Origin: DAOUGC01 sp034429695
GTDB taxonomy: Bacteria; Chloroflexota; Anaerolineae; Anaerolineales; Anaerolineaceae
Assembly (NCBI GenBank): GCA_034429695.1
Contig: DAOUGC010000096.1
Span: 1-34,226 of the forward strand
Reading direction: 5' to 3'
Length of the DNA: 34,226 nucleotides
The notes under the pieces are model-generated. The model was not told where the DNA came from, searched no databases, and worked only from the letters and a program-made list of their open reading frames with translations. How positions within the stretch are numbered: position 1 is the first letter of the stretch; each line of letters begins with the position of its first letter. Below are positions 7,444-15,150 of the stretch, one piece after another. The position numbers and the translations under genes were made by a program.

Positions 7444-8226
7444 GGCTGGTGAAACGAAGTTATCCAGCACACCTTCGCGGGCAGCGCAGCGGGCCAGCTT
7501 GCGACTGTAGTACCACGACCCACCCCTGACCACGCACTTCGCTTTGACTTTCAGATCTTCGCGGCCATCTCCTGATTCGTAAGGATACGGGCTGAGGGTG
7601 CTGCTGGTCCATTCCCAAACATTGCCCACCACATCCATCACGCCGTAGGGGCTGTCGCCACTGGGTGAATAACTCCCCACGGGAGTGGTTCCTCGTTTTC
7701 CACTTTCGGATGTGTTGCAACGCCAGGGATCAAACTCATTTCCCCACGGATAGATGCGACCATCAGTACCGCGTGAGGCAAGTTCCCATTCAGCTTCGGA
7801 GGGCAGACGGTATTTGGCTTTCAGTTCCTTATTTAACCAGGCCACAAATGCCAGTGCGTCCTCGCGTGATACCCCAACCACCGGATGATCTCCCTCGCCA
7901 TCAGCAAAGTGCAAACCCTTCCAGCCGCGCGGGGCGCGATAACCCGAGTTCCAGACAAACTGGAAATATTCAAAATTGGTGACAGGTTTTTGAGCGATGG
8001 CAAACTCTGGCATGGAGAGAAGATGATAGGGTTGTTCCACCATGAAAAGGTCGTTATCGTACCATTCATGAGCCCAGTCTTCTTTGGCCAGCAATTCATA
8101 CACCTGCTCTTCGCTGGTTCCCATCCAAAATTCACATGACGGAATACTGATTAACTCCGGCACGCGGATGCGTTTCATGGTAAGAATGTTTCCGGTTGGG
8201 GATGGCGCGGACTTATCCTGGCTCAT
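7390..8226 (-). CDS. SUMF1/FGE-like domain protein, probably not a formylglycine-generating enzyme
   Basis: A 278-residue protein with the SUMF1 (formylglycine-generating enzyme-like) fold. Visible motifs are IPSCEFWMG near residue 30, QKPVTNFEYFQFV, YRLPSEAEWELASRG, IYPWGNEFD, NVWEWT, VVRGGSWYY and a C-terminal LGFRVAHD. True FGE has two catalytic cysteines shortly after RGGSW (W-x-C-x4-C). Here the first is Tyr and only one cysteine follows (ARCAARE), so copper-dependent sulfatase activation is unlikely. Many such domains serve binding or other oxidative roles instead. It starts with an ATGA overlap with the glycosyltransferase gene and is the last gene of that minus-strand operon. No signal peptide is seen. 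The function remains open. Confidence 0.85.
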   Translation of the reverse strand: MSQDKSAPSPTGNILTMKRIRVPELISIPSCEFWMGTSEEQVYELLAKEDWAHEWYDNDLFMVEQPYHLLSMPEFAIAQKPVTNFEYFQFVWNSGYRAPRGWKGLHFADGEGDHPVVGVSREDALAFVAWLNKELKAKYRLPSEAEWELASRGTDGRIYPWGNEFDPWRCNTSESGKRGTTPVGSYSPSGDSPYGVMDVVGNVWEWTSSTLSPYPYESGDGREDLKVKAKCVVRGGSWYYSRKLARCAAREGVLDNFVSPALGFRVAHDAITPPRAGG

Positions 8227-9323
8227 AGGGCGGTTTCTCCCAAAGCATGTTTGTTCATAATGCCGGAGTATGTGGCGATGATATTTTCCACATTTTCGTT
8301 TATACCCTGACTGATGGCGAAAAGATAGGGTTCACGGCTGGCTTCAATTTTGTAGTCATCCAGGTGATCCACCATGTCCATCAGAATACGTTCCCATGCA
8401 TTGGATACATTTTGCACCAGCCAGCCATGCGAGCGTAGATTGTAGTACGCAGGTCCGTCGCTGGCCACCCAGGGGATGCGCATAATCATGTATTCGAGGA
8501 CTTTGATCCATGAGCGGCGCTGATCATAATCGCCGGATAATGGAGCGAGACCGATATCAAACTGCGATAGCACCTGTGCCCATTGATCAAAAGGAACCCA
8601 GGGTTGGAAGAGCTTTTGAGATGCGGGCAGGGGCAGGCGTTGATATACCCGTTGATCCCCACAGATCATGACTTTGACATTTTTTCGCGCTTTGCAAATG
8701 CGCTGCAAGGCTGTCAGCACTCCACTATCATTAAAACTCTGCAGGTGAGACAGGCTGCCGCCCCAACCAATGATGATGCCATCGTGACTTTTGGGGCGAA
8801 CATCCACATAACGGTCAAGGTCAAGGTAATTGGGTACAACGTGTACATCGGTGCAGGAGCGCCAATCTTCAGCCAGTTGTGTTGATGGAACTGTGGCAGC
8901 ATGTGCCAGTTTTAGTCCCCATTTGAACTGGGTGAGGGGCGGTGGGTTGAGGACTTCTGTCACCGTCTGACCATCGGCAGTTTGACGGTTGATTTTACCC
9001 TCAGCCCAGAAAGAATGGTTTACATTTTGTGGGGGGATAAGATCATAAGCATCATCAAAATCGACGATTATCAATTTTTCGAGAGCACGCCAGCGTTGAA
9101 TGGCTTTTAACACCGGGCCAAAGAAATTGCGTTGAACGATGATTACATCCGAATGGTTGAGGGTATCCTGAACTCCGGGCTTGTTGAAGGCAAATGAGTC
9201 GAGATCGATCAAGTCTGCCTTGTGCCGGCGGGTGCGTTGAATGGCCCGCGCCGGTATGGCGCAGCGCCATTCGGAGCAGTTCCATTCCTGGGGCGAGTCG
9301 GCATAAACGTAAGTGATGTTCAC
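8223..9323 (-). CDS. GT-B fold glycosyltransferase (GT4-like)
   Basis: A 366-residue glycosyltransferase without membrane segments. The N-terminal half contains an IIVDFDDAYD segment and an HAATVPSTQLAEDW acceptor-domain pattern common in GT4-like proteins. The C-terminal half has IIGWGGSLSHL, an MICGD strand, and DIGLAPL followed by KVLEYMIMRIPWVAS, the usual nucleotide-sugar binding region. The start is GTG, overlapping the previous stop by four bases (GTGA). It shares the arrangement of its C-terminal domain with the preceding TPR-glycosyltransferase (GD..VYQ.LP, KLF.P, LSQ.DI.L.PL, IPW.AS), so the two are paralogues. Sugar and acceptor cannot be told from sequence. Flagellin or another surface protein would fit the neighbours, but this is speculative. 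Confidence 0.82.
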   Translation of the reverse strand: MNITYVYADSPQEWNCSEWRCAIPARAIQRTRRHKADLIDLDSFAFNKPGVQDTLNHSDVIIVQRNFFGPVLKAIQRWRALEKLIIVDFDDAYDLIPPQNVNHSFWAEGKINRQTADGQTVTEVLNPPPLTQFKWGLKLAHAATVPSTQLAEDWRSCTDVHVVPNYLDLDRYVDVRPKSHDGIIIGWGGSLSHLQSFNDSGVLTALQRICKARKNVKVMICGDQRVYQRLPLPASQKLFQPWVPFDQWAQVLSQFDIGLAPLSGDYDQRRSWIKVLEYMIMRIPWVASDGPAYYNLRSHGWLVQNVSNAWERILMDMVDHLDDYKIEASREPYLFAISQGINENVENIIATYSGIMNKHALGETAL

Positions 9324-11020
9324 GGGACCCTCACCGGTTCATTCTGGTTTACGGAGATGGAAAAACCCGGGTTGGGGTAGTTGGGTTTCTCCATGACAGC
9401 CTGAATGGTTTCCAGCCAGGTTTTTGCCAACTGGCTCATTTCACGCTCGGCAGCGTGACGGCGGCCCATGTCACCAAGCGAAACCCTTAGATCTTCATCC
9501 ATCACCAATTGCCGAAGGTAAGTGTGCCACTCATCACTGGAGCCGGCAACCAGACCACCGGTTTTCCATTCGCGCACAGTGCCCACCGGGGATGCCAGCC
9601 AGGGGATTCCCCTGACACCGGCTTCCACCAGTAATCGATCAGGCCAGGTTTGGTGATATGGGATGTTGCGGAGTGGAACCAGCAGGATGTCAATTTGACT
9701 GAGCAGGTATGGCATGTCTTCGTGCTCAACCGAGGGCAGGAATAATTTGCGGCCGTCTGGTAGATTTTCAAACAACTGGTAAACGTTGGGGTCACCGGCA
9801 ATCACCAGTTGCGAGAGGGGAAACTCGCGAACAACACGATTGATGATGCGGCGGATGGTGAGCAGATCTTCCTGTTCTCCGGATGTGCTGATCCATCCGA
9901 TGTTGATACTGCTGCGGCGTGGGGAAGGTTTGCTCCACTGGCGGTTTTGCCCATTCCAACCATCGGGGATCACCATTACTTCGCGTCCGGCGCCGATCAG
10001 GCGCTGGCCCAGGTTGAGATTGGGCACGGTGATGACGTTGGCGAGTAACAGGGAAGTGAGATATGCCCTGGCTGCCGCCGGATTGCCCAGGCCCTTCTGT
10101 GGATAATCGGGATGATCAATGGGCATGTCTTCAAAGTTTTGTTCAATATCGAGCAAAATGGGTACGTGCGAGGCGTTAAAGAATGCCATCGATTCCATTA
10201 ACCGCTGATCACAATGCGGATGACTGACAATGACCACATCGGGTTTGTTATTTACATGAGCGCGATAATCGCAATCGAGGCCGATCTGACAGCCCTGGCT
10301 GCCCAACATTTGAGCCAGAGCGAGAATGCGCGGTGATGGTTTTTTGGGTTCAGGAAGCAGGAACAAAACCCGCCAATTTGGTTGGGAAATTGTTTTCCGT
10401 GCCGGCGTTTGTACAGGTGTTGCCTCTTGTATTTGCCTGTGGGCGCTCAATTGCAGGTCAATATTCACCTGCAAACCAGTCAGGGCTTCGGCCAGGTCTG
10501 GCCTGCCGTCAGCATAAGCCTGACGGATGTTGAGTTCCACCAGAGCTGGCAGAAGCGCATCGATCTCTTCCAGGTGGGCAGCGACAATATCCGCAGGGGT
10601 GTCTGATTGGATGATGCGTTGCAACAGATTGGCAGCCTGTTCAATCTCTTCATCGGTAACAGGATTGGTACGGCCGCTCAGGTTTTGAAGCAAACGGGCG
10701 ACGGCTTCGGGTTGGGTGGGGATCTGTTCGGTGACAGGAGCAGGCTCAAAGCGGGCAGGGGCAGCCAGTTGAATGCGTTGAATGATGTCATCGCGGGTGG
10801 GGTCGATTTTTAGCGCCCTTGCGTATAGCTGCAAGGCGGATGACTCGTCACCACCGGCGAGATACAGGTCGCCAAGCACCAGCAACGTCTCAATATCATC
10901 GGGATTTGATTTTAAGAGTGCAGTAAACAGATCCAACGCTTCTTTAATGCGGTTGGCCTGGATGAGTTCCCTCCCAAGGGCTTTTTGACTGGTGAGATCA
11001 GTTGCCGGGTTTTGATCCAA
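9320..11020 (-). CDS. TPR-containing GT-B glycosyltransferase
   Basis: A fusion of an N-terminal tetratricopeptide region (about residues 10-90, including ALDLFTALLKSNPDDIETLL and SALQLYARALKIDP), a helical middle, and a C-terminal GT-B glycosyltransferase (about 215-565). The transferase part has PDVVIVSHPH, ILLDIEQNFEDM, NVITVPNLNLG, VIPDGWN, NIGWIST, VIAGDPNVYQ, DILLVPL and RLLVEAGVRGIPWLAS. The start is uncertain. TTG at 11020 is chosen because GGAGAAG lies seven bases upstream; TTG at 11068 would give 582 residues but has no clear ribosome-binding site. TPR-GT fusions often use the repeats to bind protein acceptors, as in OGT-like enzymes. It is followed by a paralogous GT through a four-base overlap. 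Confidence 0.82.
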   Translation of the reverse strand: MDQNPATDLTSQKALGRELIQANRIKEALDLFTALLKSNPDDIETLLVLGDLYLAGGDESSALQLYARALKIDPTRDDIIQRIQLAAPARFEPAPVTEQIPTQPEAVARLLQNLSGRTNPVTDEEIEQAANLLQRIIQSDTPADIVAAHLEEIDALLPALVELNIRQAYADGRPDLAEALTGLQVNIDLQLSAHRQIQEATPVQTPARKTISQPNWRVLFLLPEPKKPSPRILALAQMLGSQGCQIGLDCDYRAHVNNKPDVVIVSHPHCDQRLMESMAFFNASHVPILLDIEQNFEDMPIDHPDYPQKGLGNPAAARAYLTSLLLANVITVPNLNLGQRLIGAGREVMVIPDGWNGQNRQWSKPSPRRSSINIGWISTSGEQEDLLTIRRIINRVVREFPLSQLVIAGDPNVYQLFENLPDGRKLFLPSVEHEDMPYLLSQIDILLVPLRNIPYHQTWPDRLLVEAGVRGIPWLASPVGTVREWKTGGLVAGSSDEWHTYLRQLVMDEDLRVSLGDMGRRHAAEREMSQLAKTWLETIQAVMEKPNYPNPGFSISVNQNEPVRVP

Positions 11021-11192
11021 TTGACTTCTCCAACCATTCCTGACACGGTTGCCATCACAAACCACCAATCAGCCGGCAGCAACCATGTCGAATTTGAAAA
11101 GATTTCCCTGCATCCAGAATCTACTCTTTTTCCAAAGGCAGTTCAGTAAAAGGGTTATGAAACCGGCGTAAAGCGCAAATAAACGAAGAATG

Positions 11193-11217
11193 AAAAAACC
11201 CTCTTCATTAAGCGGGT
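11193..11217 (-). terminator. Rho-independent terminator or attenuator between TPR gene and glycosyltransferase operon
   Basis: On the minus strand, ACCC-G-CUU (11217-11210) pairs with AAG-A-GGGU (11205-11198) around a four-base loop with one G-A mismatch. A run of six U (11198-11193) follows. It lies downstream of the TPR gene and about 170 bases before the TPR-glycosyltransferase. It could end the TPR transcript or attenuate the glycosyltransferase genes. Confidence 0.65.
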
Positions 11218-11275
11218 ATTCCCAGGTCTTCCCGTCACATCCTGGTGATGCGTTTACCGTAGCCCCCTGACCCAT
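11193..11275 (-). promoter_or_regulatory. Candidate structured leader RNA with a GEMM-like core and attenuator
   Basis: Read on the minus strand, this region has GGUAAAC (11258-11252), then a hairpin with 5-bp stem GCAUC/GAUGU (11251-11237), then GACG (11236-11233). A small GGG-AAUA-CCC stem and a terminator follow. GG-C/U-AAAC, hairpin, GACG is the core order of the GEMM (c-di-GMP-I) riboswitch. However, the loop is not GNRA, the 3' part is not the usual one, and P3 is not recognisable. It lies between the TPR gene and the TPR-glycosyltransferase. It could be a divergent riboswitch or another RNA, or merely the tail of the TPR transcript. Confidence 0.35.
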
Positions 11276-11288
11276 GTCTGCCGGACCG

Positions 11289-11867
11289 TCACTCCTGCTG
11301 GTCAGATTTCACCCGGTTGAGTGCTTCGCGGGCAGTGGCGAGATCGGGTGAGACGGTCAGCGCTTGCTGGTAAAGCACCGCAGCCGATTTCTTCTCTCCA
11401 GCGATCTCGTAACATTCACCCAGCATCATCAAACATTCCACATCCTGTGGGTTTGCCTTGACCAATGCAGCCAGAATCTCGACCCCTTCACCCATTTTTT
11501 GTGGTTGTTGCAACAAAGATTGCGCCAGGTTTTTCCATGCGGTGGCATGGTTGGGGTCCAGGGTGATGGCTTGTCTGTAGCTGTGCTCAGCCTTGTCGAA
11601 CTCGCCAAGCAACACATGGCAAACGCCCAGGTTGTTGTGTGCTTCAACCGACTGTGGAGCCAGATTGACCACCTGTGTGAAGAATGAAAGAGCTTCACCG
11701 GGGCGGTTGAGCTGGATCAGGCAGGTGCCCATGCCGGTTAGAACGCCGGTGTGATCGGGTTGAAGCTCCAGGGCAGACTGCAGCAGATTTATGGTGGCTG
11801 TCCAATCGCCTGCGCGTGCGGCTGTGTCTGCCTGGTTGAGATAATTTTCAAAAGACTCAATGCTCAT
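11289..11867 (-). CDS. Tetratricopeptide repeat protein
   Basis: A 192-residue protein composed almost wholly of TPR units. About five 34-residue repeats start near residues 6, 20, 54, 88, 122 and 155, with the hallmark W..LG.....G....A...Y..A....P pattern (for example AHNNLGVCHVLLGEFDKAEHSYRQ is one A/B helix pair). There is no signal peptide or membrane segment, so it is probably a cytoplasmic scaffold. AGAGGAAACG before the ATG is a strong ribosome-binding site. It heads the minus-strand cluster and lies upstream of a glycosyltransferase that itself starts with TPRs, so a partner role in protein glycosylation or surface assembly is possible. A terminator follows, so it may also be expressed alone. 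Confidence 0.88.
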   Translation of the reverse strand: MSIESFENYLNQADTAARAGDWTATINLLQSALELQPDHTGVLTGMGTCLIQLNRPGEALSFFTQVVNLAPQSVEAHNNLGVCHVLLGEFDKAEHSYRQAITLDPNHATAWKNLAQSLLQQPQKMGEGVEILAALVKANPQDVECLMMLGECYEIAGEKKSAAVLYQQALTVSPDLATAREALNRVKSDQQE

Positions 11868-11899
11868 CGTTTCCTCTTTATATGAAACGCTAATTCCTG

Positions 11900-11932
11900 A
11901 TAGTGTGAATCATACTATGTCGCTGGTCATAG
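11900..11932. repeat. Overlapping inverted repeats in a divergent promoter region
   Basis: Between the divergent TPR and peptidase genes, ATAGT (11900-11904) mirrors ACTAT (11914-11918), and CTATG (11915-11919) mirrors CATAG (11928-11932). Such nested dyads often mark a regulator site. The arms are only five bases each, so chance is possible. Confidence 0.3.
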
Positions 11933-11994
11933 ACAGTAAAAGCGAAATGAAAGCAGCGTAAAGCTGGTGTTAATCAATATTTATCCAACTTTTA

Positions 11995-12023
11995 TAGACT
12001 CCCGGGTTTTCCCTGTCTACAAT
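11995..12023 (+). promoter_or_regulatory. Candidate sigma70-type promoter for the M23 peptidase, possibly leaderless
   Basis: TAGACT (11995-12000) and TACAAT (12018-12023) are spaced exactly 17 bp, matching 4/6 and 5/6 of consensus. The predicted start of transcription is around 12030. The ATG is at 12033 with no ribosome-binding site before it, so the mRNA may be leaderless. Confidence 0.45.
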
Positions 12024-12032
12024 GAGCTTGCC

Positions 12033-12791
12033 ATGACTACAAATACAATAAATCCTACTGGTTATAACGCTATCTCGAGCAATAGCACCGCCTCCAATGC
12101 CAGCCTTTCTGCCAGGCAGGGGAGCGAACTTACCGACCTGAAAAATACAATGAGTGATTTCAAACAACTGCTCACCACCATGATGATGGCATCACAGATG
12201 AGCAGTTTTGGAATGGGCGATACTGGCTCAATGGGCGGCCTGGAAAGCATGGGGATGGGTAACAGCATGGGCAGCAGCACGAGCGCCATGAACCCCTCCA
12301 TGTTCATGATGCCGGTCATGTTCACCCTGATGGAAAAGTTGATGGAACGCCAGTTGGAAGCTTTAATGGCGTTGGAGTCGGCTGGAGAGACGACGAATGT
12401 GCCCGAAGTTTCCTCTGGCGATGACGGACTTTCCCCCACCGGTATGCCGGTGGAGGGGGTGCTGACCCAGGACTATCACACGGGTCACATTGGGCTGGAT
12501 TTTGGAATTCCAGAAGGCACGGCAGTACACACATCCATGGATGGCGAAGTGGTTTACTCGGGTTGGAACACCCAGGGCTATGGAAACTTGGTGATTGTGC
12601 AGAATGGCCGGTACAAGACCTATTATGCCCATCTCAGCCAGATCCCTGTGCAACTGGGGCAGTGGGTTTCCAAGGGCGACACGATTGGTCTGTCTGGAAA
12701 CACGGGTAATTCCACCGGTCCACATTTGCATTACGAAGTGCGCGTGGATAATCAGCCGATCAATCCAACCAACTGGGTGTGGAACCCTTAG
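12033..12791 (+). CDS. LytM/M23 peptidase with methionine-rich N-terminal half, no signal peptide
   Basis: A 252-residue protein. The C-terminal half (about 140-250) is an M23 metallopeptidase domain. HIGLDFG gives the first zinc ligands (H..xD), YYAHLS is the conserved middle motif, and TGPHLHYEVR is the HxH pair; together these are the active site of LytM-type peptidoglycan hydrolases. Residues 1-48 are Ser/Thr/Asn-rich and polar. Residues 50-115 are unusually rich in Met, Ser and Gly, with about 17 Met in 66 residues. No Sec signal is seen, although the substrate is periplasmic or in the wall. Placed between motility clusters, it could be a flagellum-linked hydrolase exported by the flagellar secretion system (inference). 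A GTG at 11967 is the alternative start, also without a clear ribosome-binding site. Confidence 0.85.
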   Translation: MTTNTINPTGYNAISSNSTASNASLSARQGSELTDLKNTMSDFKQLLTTMMMASQMSSFGMGDTGSMGGLESMGMGNSMGSSTSAMNPSMFMMPVMFTLMEKLMERQLEALMALESAGETTNVPEVSSGDDGLSPTGMPVEGVLTQDYHTGHIGLDFGIPEGTAVHTSMDGEVVYSGWNTQGYGNLVIVQNGRYKTYYAHLSQIPVQLGQWVSKGDTIGLSGNTGNSTGPHLHYEVRVDNQPINPTNWVWNP

Positions 12792-12793
12792 TC

Positions 12794-12826
12794 ACCAATT
12801 ATTCATAAATTATTTGGTCTCTTTTT
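12794..12826 (+). terminator. Weak possible terminator after the M23 peptidase gene
   Basis: ACCAA (12794-12798) can pair with TTGGT (12814-12818) around an AT-rich loop, and TTTTT follows at 12822-12826. The stem is only five bases, so this is tentative. Confidence 0.3.
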
Positions 12827-12841
12827 ACGAACCCTTTACGG

Positions 12842-12870
12842 TTAACGCGAGGGCATCGTGATATTTTAAT
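12842..12870 (+). promoter_or_regulatory. Candidate promoter for the chemotaxis operon
   Basis: TTAACG (12842-12847) and TTTAAT (12865-12870) are spaced 17 bp and match 4/6 and 5/6 of the sigma70 consensus. The expected transcript start is near 12877, about 68 bases before cheA. Confidence 0.45.
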
Positions 12871-12944
12871 ACTGAGCAGTTCAGGTAGTGATTGGTCTGA
12901 CAACTTAGCGTTATGCTGTGATCGCAGAGGATCAAAGAGGGTTT

Positions 12945-15140
12945 ATGGCACTCGTATTCGATATCAGTCAAGAAGAAATCCCCCTGTTTCTTGCCGAAAC
13001 CGAGGATCACATCCAGACGCTGGATGAAAACCTGATCCGCCTGGAACGTCAGGCGAATGACCCTGAGTTGCTGCAACTTCTTTTCAGGGCAGCTCACACC
13101 CTTAAAGGAACCGCGGGCATGATCGGCCACAAACGTCTGGTTGCGGTTACCCATGCCCTTGAATCATTGATGGACGCGGTTCGCAAGGACAAGATCGGTA
13201 TTTCCACCCCGCTGGTTGACCTGTGTCTCGAATCAGTGGATGTGTTGCGCGTGTTGCGCGATGAAGTGGTAAATGAAGAACCAAGCAATCTGGATGTGGA
13301 GGACATGGTAAACCGTTTCACCGAGTTCCTGCAATCTGCCGGTGGAACCCAACCCAAACAGACTTCAGTTCCATCCACGGTTGTTTCCAGCACAGTGGAA
13401 CAGGATGCCTCACTGCCATCCTTGTTGGTCGAGGCAGTCATCAGCAATAACTCGATTGCATCGGCAGCCAGGGCTTTCCAATTAATGATGGCTCTGCAGG
13501 AACTGGGAACCATCGTCCGCATGGACCCAACGCAGGAAGAGATAGAAACTGCCAGACCCATTTTCCATTTCCTGGCGGAAATTCGAACCCGGTATACGCC
13601 ACAGGAAATTCGCGCAAGACTGGCGTACATCTCCGAAATTGACAAAATACAGGTGCTGGCTGAGGCTCAAAATGTTGAGCCAGGGGCTGATGAAGCCGAT
13701 GAAGTGGCTCCTGAAGGCAAGGAACTGGAGCGCATCGGTGATTTCCTGGTGGAGAATGGTTACATCACCCAGGAACAATTGAACTTTGCCCTCAATAAGA
13801 AGGAACCCGGGCAAATGCTTGGGCAGTCTCTGGTGCGTTTGAATATCATCTCGCAGGAACGCCTGGACCAGGCGCTGGCGGGGTACATCCAAAAACAACG
13901 CAGCACCATCCAGCAGATGGCAACGGGGACGGACAGATTAAAACAAAAATCGGGCGATAAGACGGTGCGCACCAGCGTTGAACGTCTGGATGCCCTGATG
14001 AACCTGGTGGGTGAACTGATCACCGACCGCAACCGGCTTTACAAGATCCGTGACAATCTGGAAGTGCAAATGCACAATCACGACCAGATTTCCACTCTTG
14101 GCGATACCGTGGCACATGTCAGCCGCATTACCGACCAGTTGCAGGAAGAGGTGATGCGAATCCGTATGCTGCCGATCTCCAATGTCTTCAACAAATTCCC
14201 GCGCCTGGTGCGCGATTTGGCGCAAAAGGCAGGCAAGGATATTGAGCTGACCATTCGCGGCGAGGACACGGAGCTGGATCGGTCGGTCATTCAAGAGATT
14301 AATGACCCGTTGATCCATTTATTGCGGAATGCAGTCGATCACGGCATCGAGCCGCCGGAGGAACGGGTGCGGCAGGGTAAACCTGCGCGCGGAAACGTCA
14401 TTTTAACCGCCCGTCACGAGCACGGGCAGATCATCATCACCGTCGAAGATGACGGCAAAGGTATCAGCGCTGATCGGCTGCGCGCTTCTGCTGTGACAAA
14501 AGGGATGTTGACCGAGGCTGAAGCCAGGGCTCTGACTGATGAAAAAGCCATTGACCTGATCTTCCTGTCAGGGGTGTCCACCGCCAGAGAAGTCACTGAT
14601 ATTTCTGGCCGTGGGGTGGGCATGGATATTGTCCGCAACAATATTGAACGTATCAATGGCTCGATGGTGGTACACACCGAACCGGGCAAGGGAACACGTT
14701 TCCAGATCATCCTGCCGCTCACTCTGGCCATTGTGCCCACCATGCTGGTTAAAGTGGGCGACATTCCCATTGCCATTCCGCTGGTAATGGTGATTGAGAC
14801 CACGCGTGTAACCCCGGAAGAAATTTCAACGGTGCGGGGCATTCCCGTCATCCGATTAAGAAATCATGTTCTGCCGTTGATGAATTTGAAAGAGGTTTTT
14901 AATCTGGGCCAGCACGATAAAGATCAGAAATACTCGTATGTGGTTGTGGTTAACTCAAACAAGATGCAGGTTGGTTTGATCGTGGATGGGTTGATCGGTG
15001 AAGAGGAAGTGGTGGTGAAATCACTGGGTTCCTTTGTGGGCAATGTACCCGGAATTACCAGTGCTGCAATCCTGGGTGATGGACAGGTGGCTTTGATTGT
15101 GGATGTGGCCGGCCTGTTTAAGATGGGTAACATCTATTAG
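12945..15140 (+). CDS. cheA: Chemotaxis histidine kinase CheA with inserted MshEN/GspE-N-like domain
   Basis: A 731-residue CheA. P1 (HPt, about 5-110) carries the phosphorylated H51 in AAHTLKGTAGMIG. A middle region (about 150-240) resembles an atypical P2-like domain. Residues about 262-318 match the MshEN (GspE N-terminal) fold: two repeats of the pattern LG..LV..G.I..E.L..AL (RIGDFLVENGYITQEQL, then MLGQSLVRLNIISQERL). Then come the P3 dimerisation helices, the P4 ATPase (HLLRNAVDHG, VEDDGKGI, GRGVGMDIV) and the P5 CheW-like domain to the end. MshEN domains in GspE/MshE ATPases bind c-di-GMP; here some ligand residues deviate (Met instead of Arg in repeat 2). Start 12945 is favoured by AGAGGG just upstream, though its spacing is short. 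It is the first gene of the operon. Confidence 0.95.
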   Translation: MALVFDISQEEIPLFLAETEDHIQTLDENLIRLERQANDPELLQLLFRAAHTLKGTAGMIGHKRLVAVTHALESLMDAVRKDKIGISTPLVDLCLESVDVLRVLRDEVVNEEPSNLDVEDMVNRFTEFLQSAGGTQPKQTSVPSTVVSSTVEQDASLPSLLVEAVISNNSIASAARAFQLMMALQELGTIVRMDPTQEEIETARPIFHFLAEIRTRYTPQEIRARLAYISEIDKIQVLAEAQNVEPGADEADEVAPEGKELERIGDFLVENGYITQEQLNFALNKKEPGQMLGQSLVRLNIISQERLDQALAGYIQKQRSTIQQMATGTDRLKQKSGDKTVRTSVERLDALMNLVGELITDRNRLYKIRDNLEVQMHNHDQISTLGDTVAHVSRITDQLQEEVMRIRMLPISNVFNKFPRLVRDLAQKAGKDIELTIRGEDTELDRSVIQEINDPLIHLLRNAVDHGIEPPEERVRQGKPARGNVILTARHEHGQIIITVEDDGKGISADRLRASAVTKGMLTEAEARALTDEKAIDLIFLSGVSTAREVTDISGRGVGMDIVRNNIERINGSMVVHTEPGKGTRFQIILPLTLAIVPTMLVKVGDIPIAIPLVMVIETTRVTPEEISTVRGIPVIRLRNHVLPLMNLKEVFNLGQHDKDQKYSYVVVVNSNKMQVGLIVDGLIGEEEVVVKSLGSFVGNVPGITSAAILGDGQVALIVDVAGLFKMGNIY

Positions 15141-15150
15141 CGAGGGCCGG

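Noticed and set aside
11069..11275. 68-codon minus-strand reading frame with one hydrophobic stretch between the TPR and TPR-glycosyltransferase genes
   Set aside because: It runs through the predicted leader and terminator hairpin, has no convincing ribosome-binding site, and its hydrophobic part is encoded by the T-rich terminator tail. A small membrane protein cannot be fully excluded.
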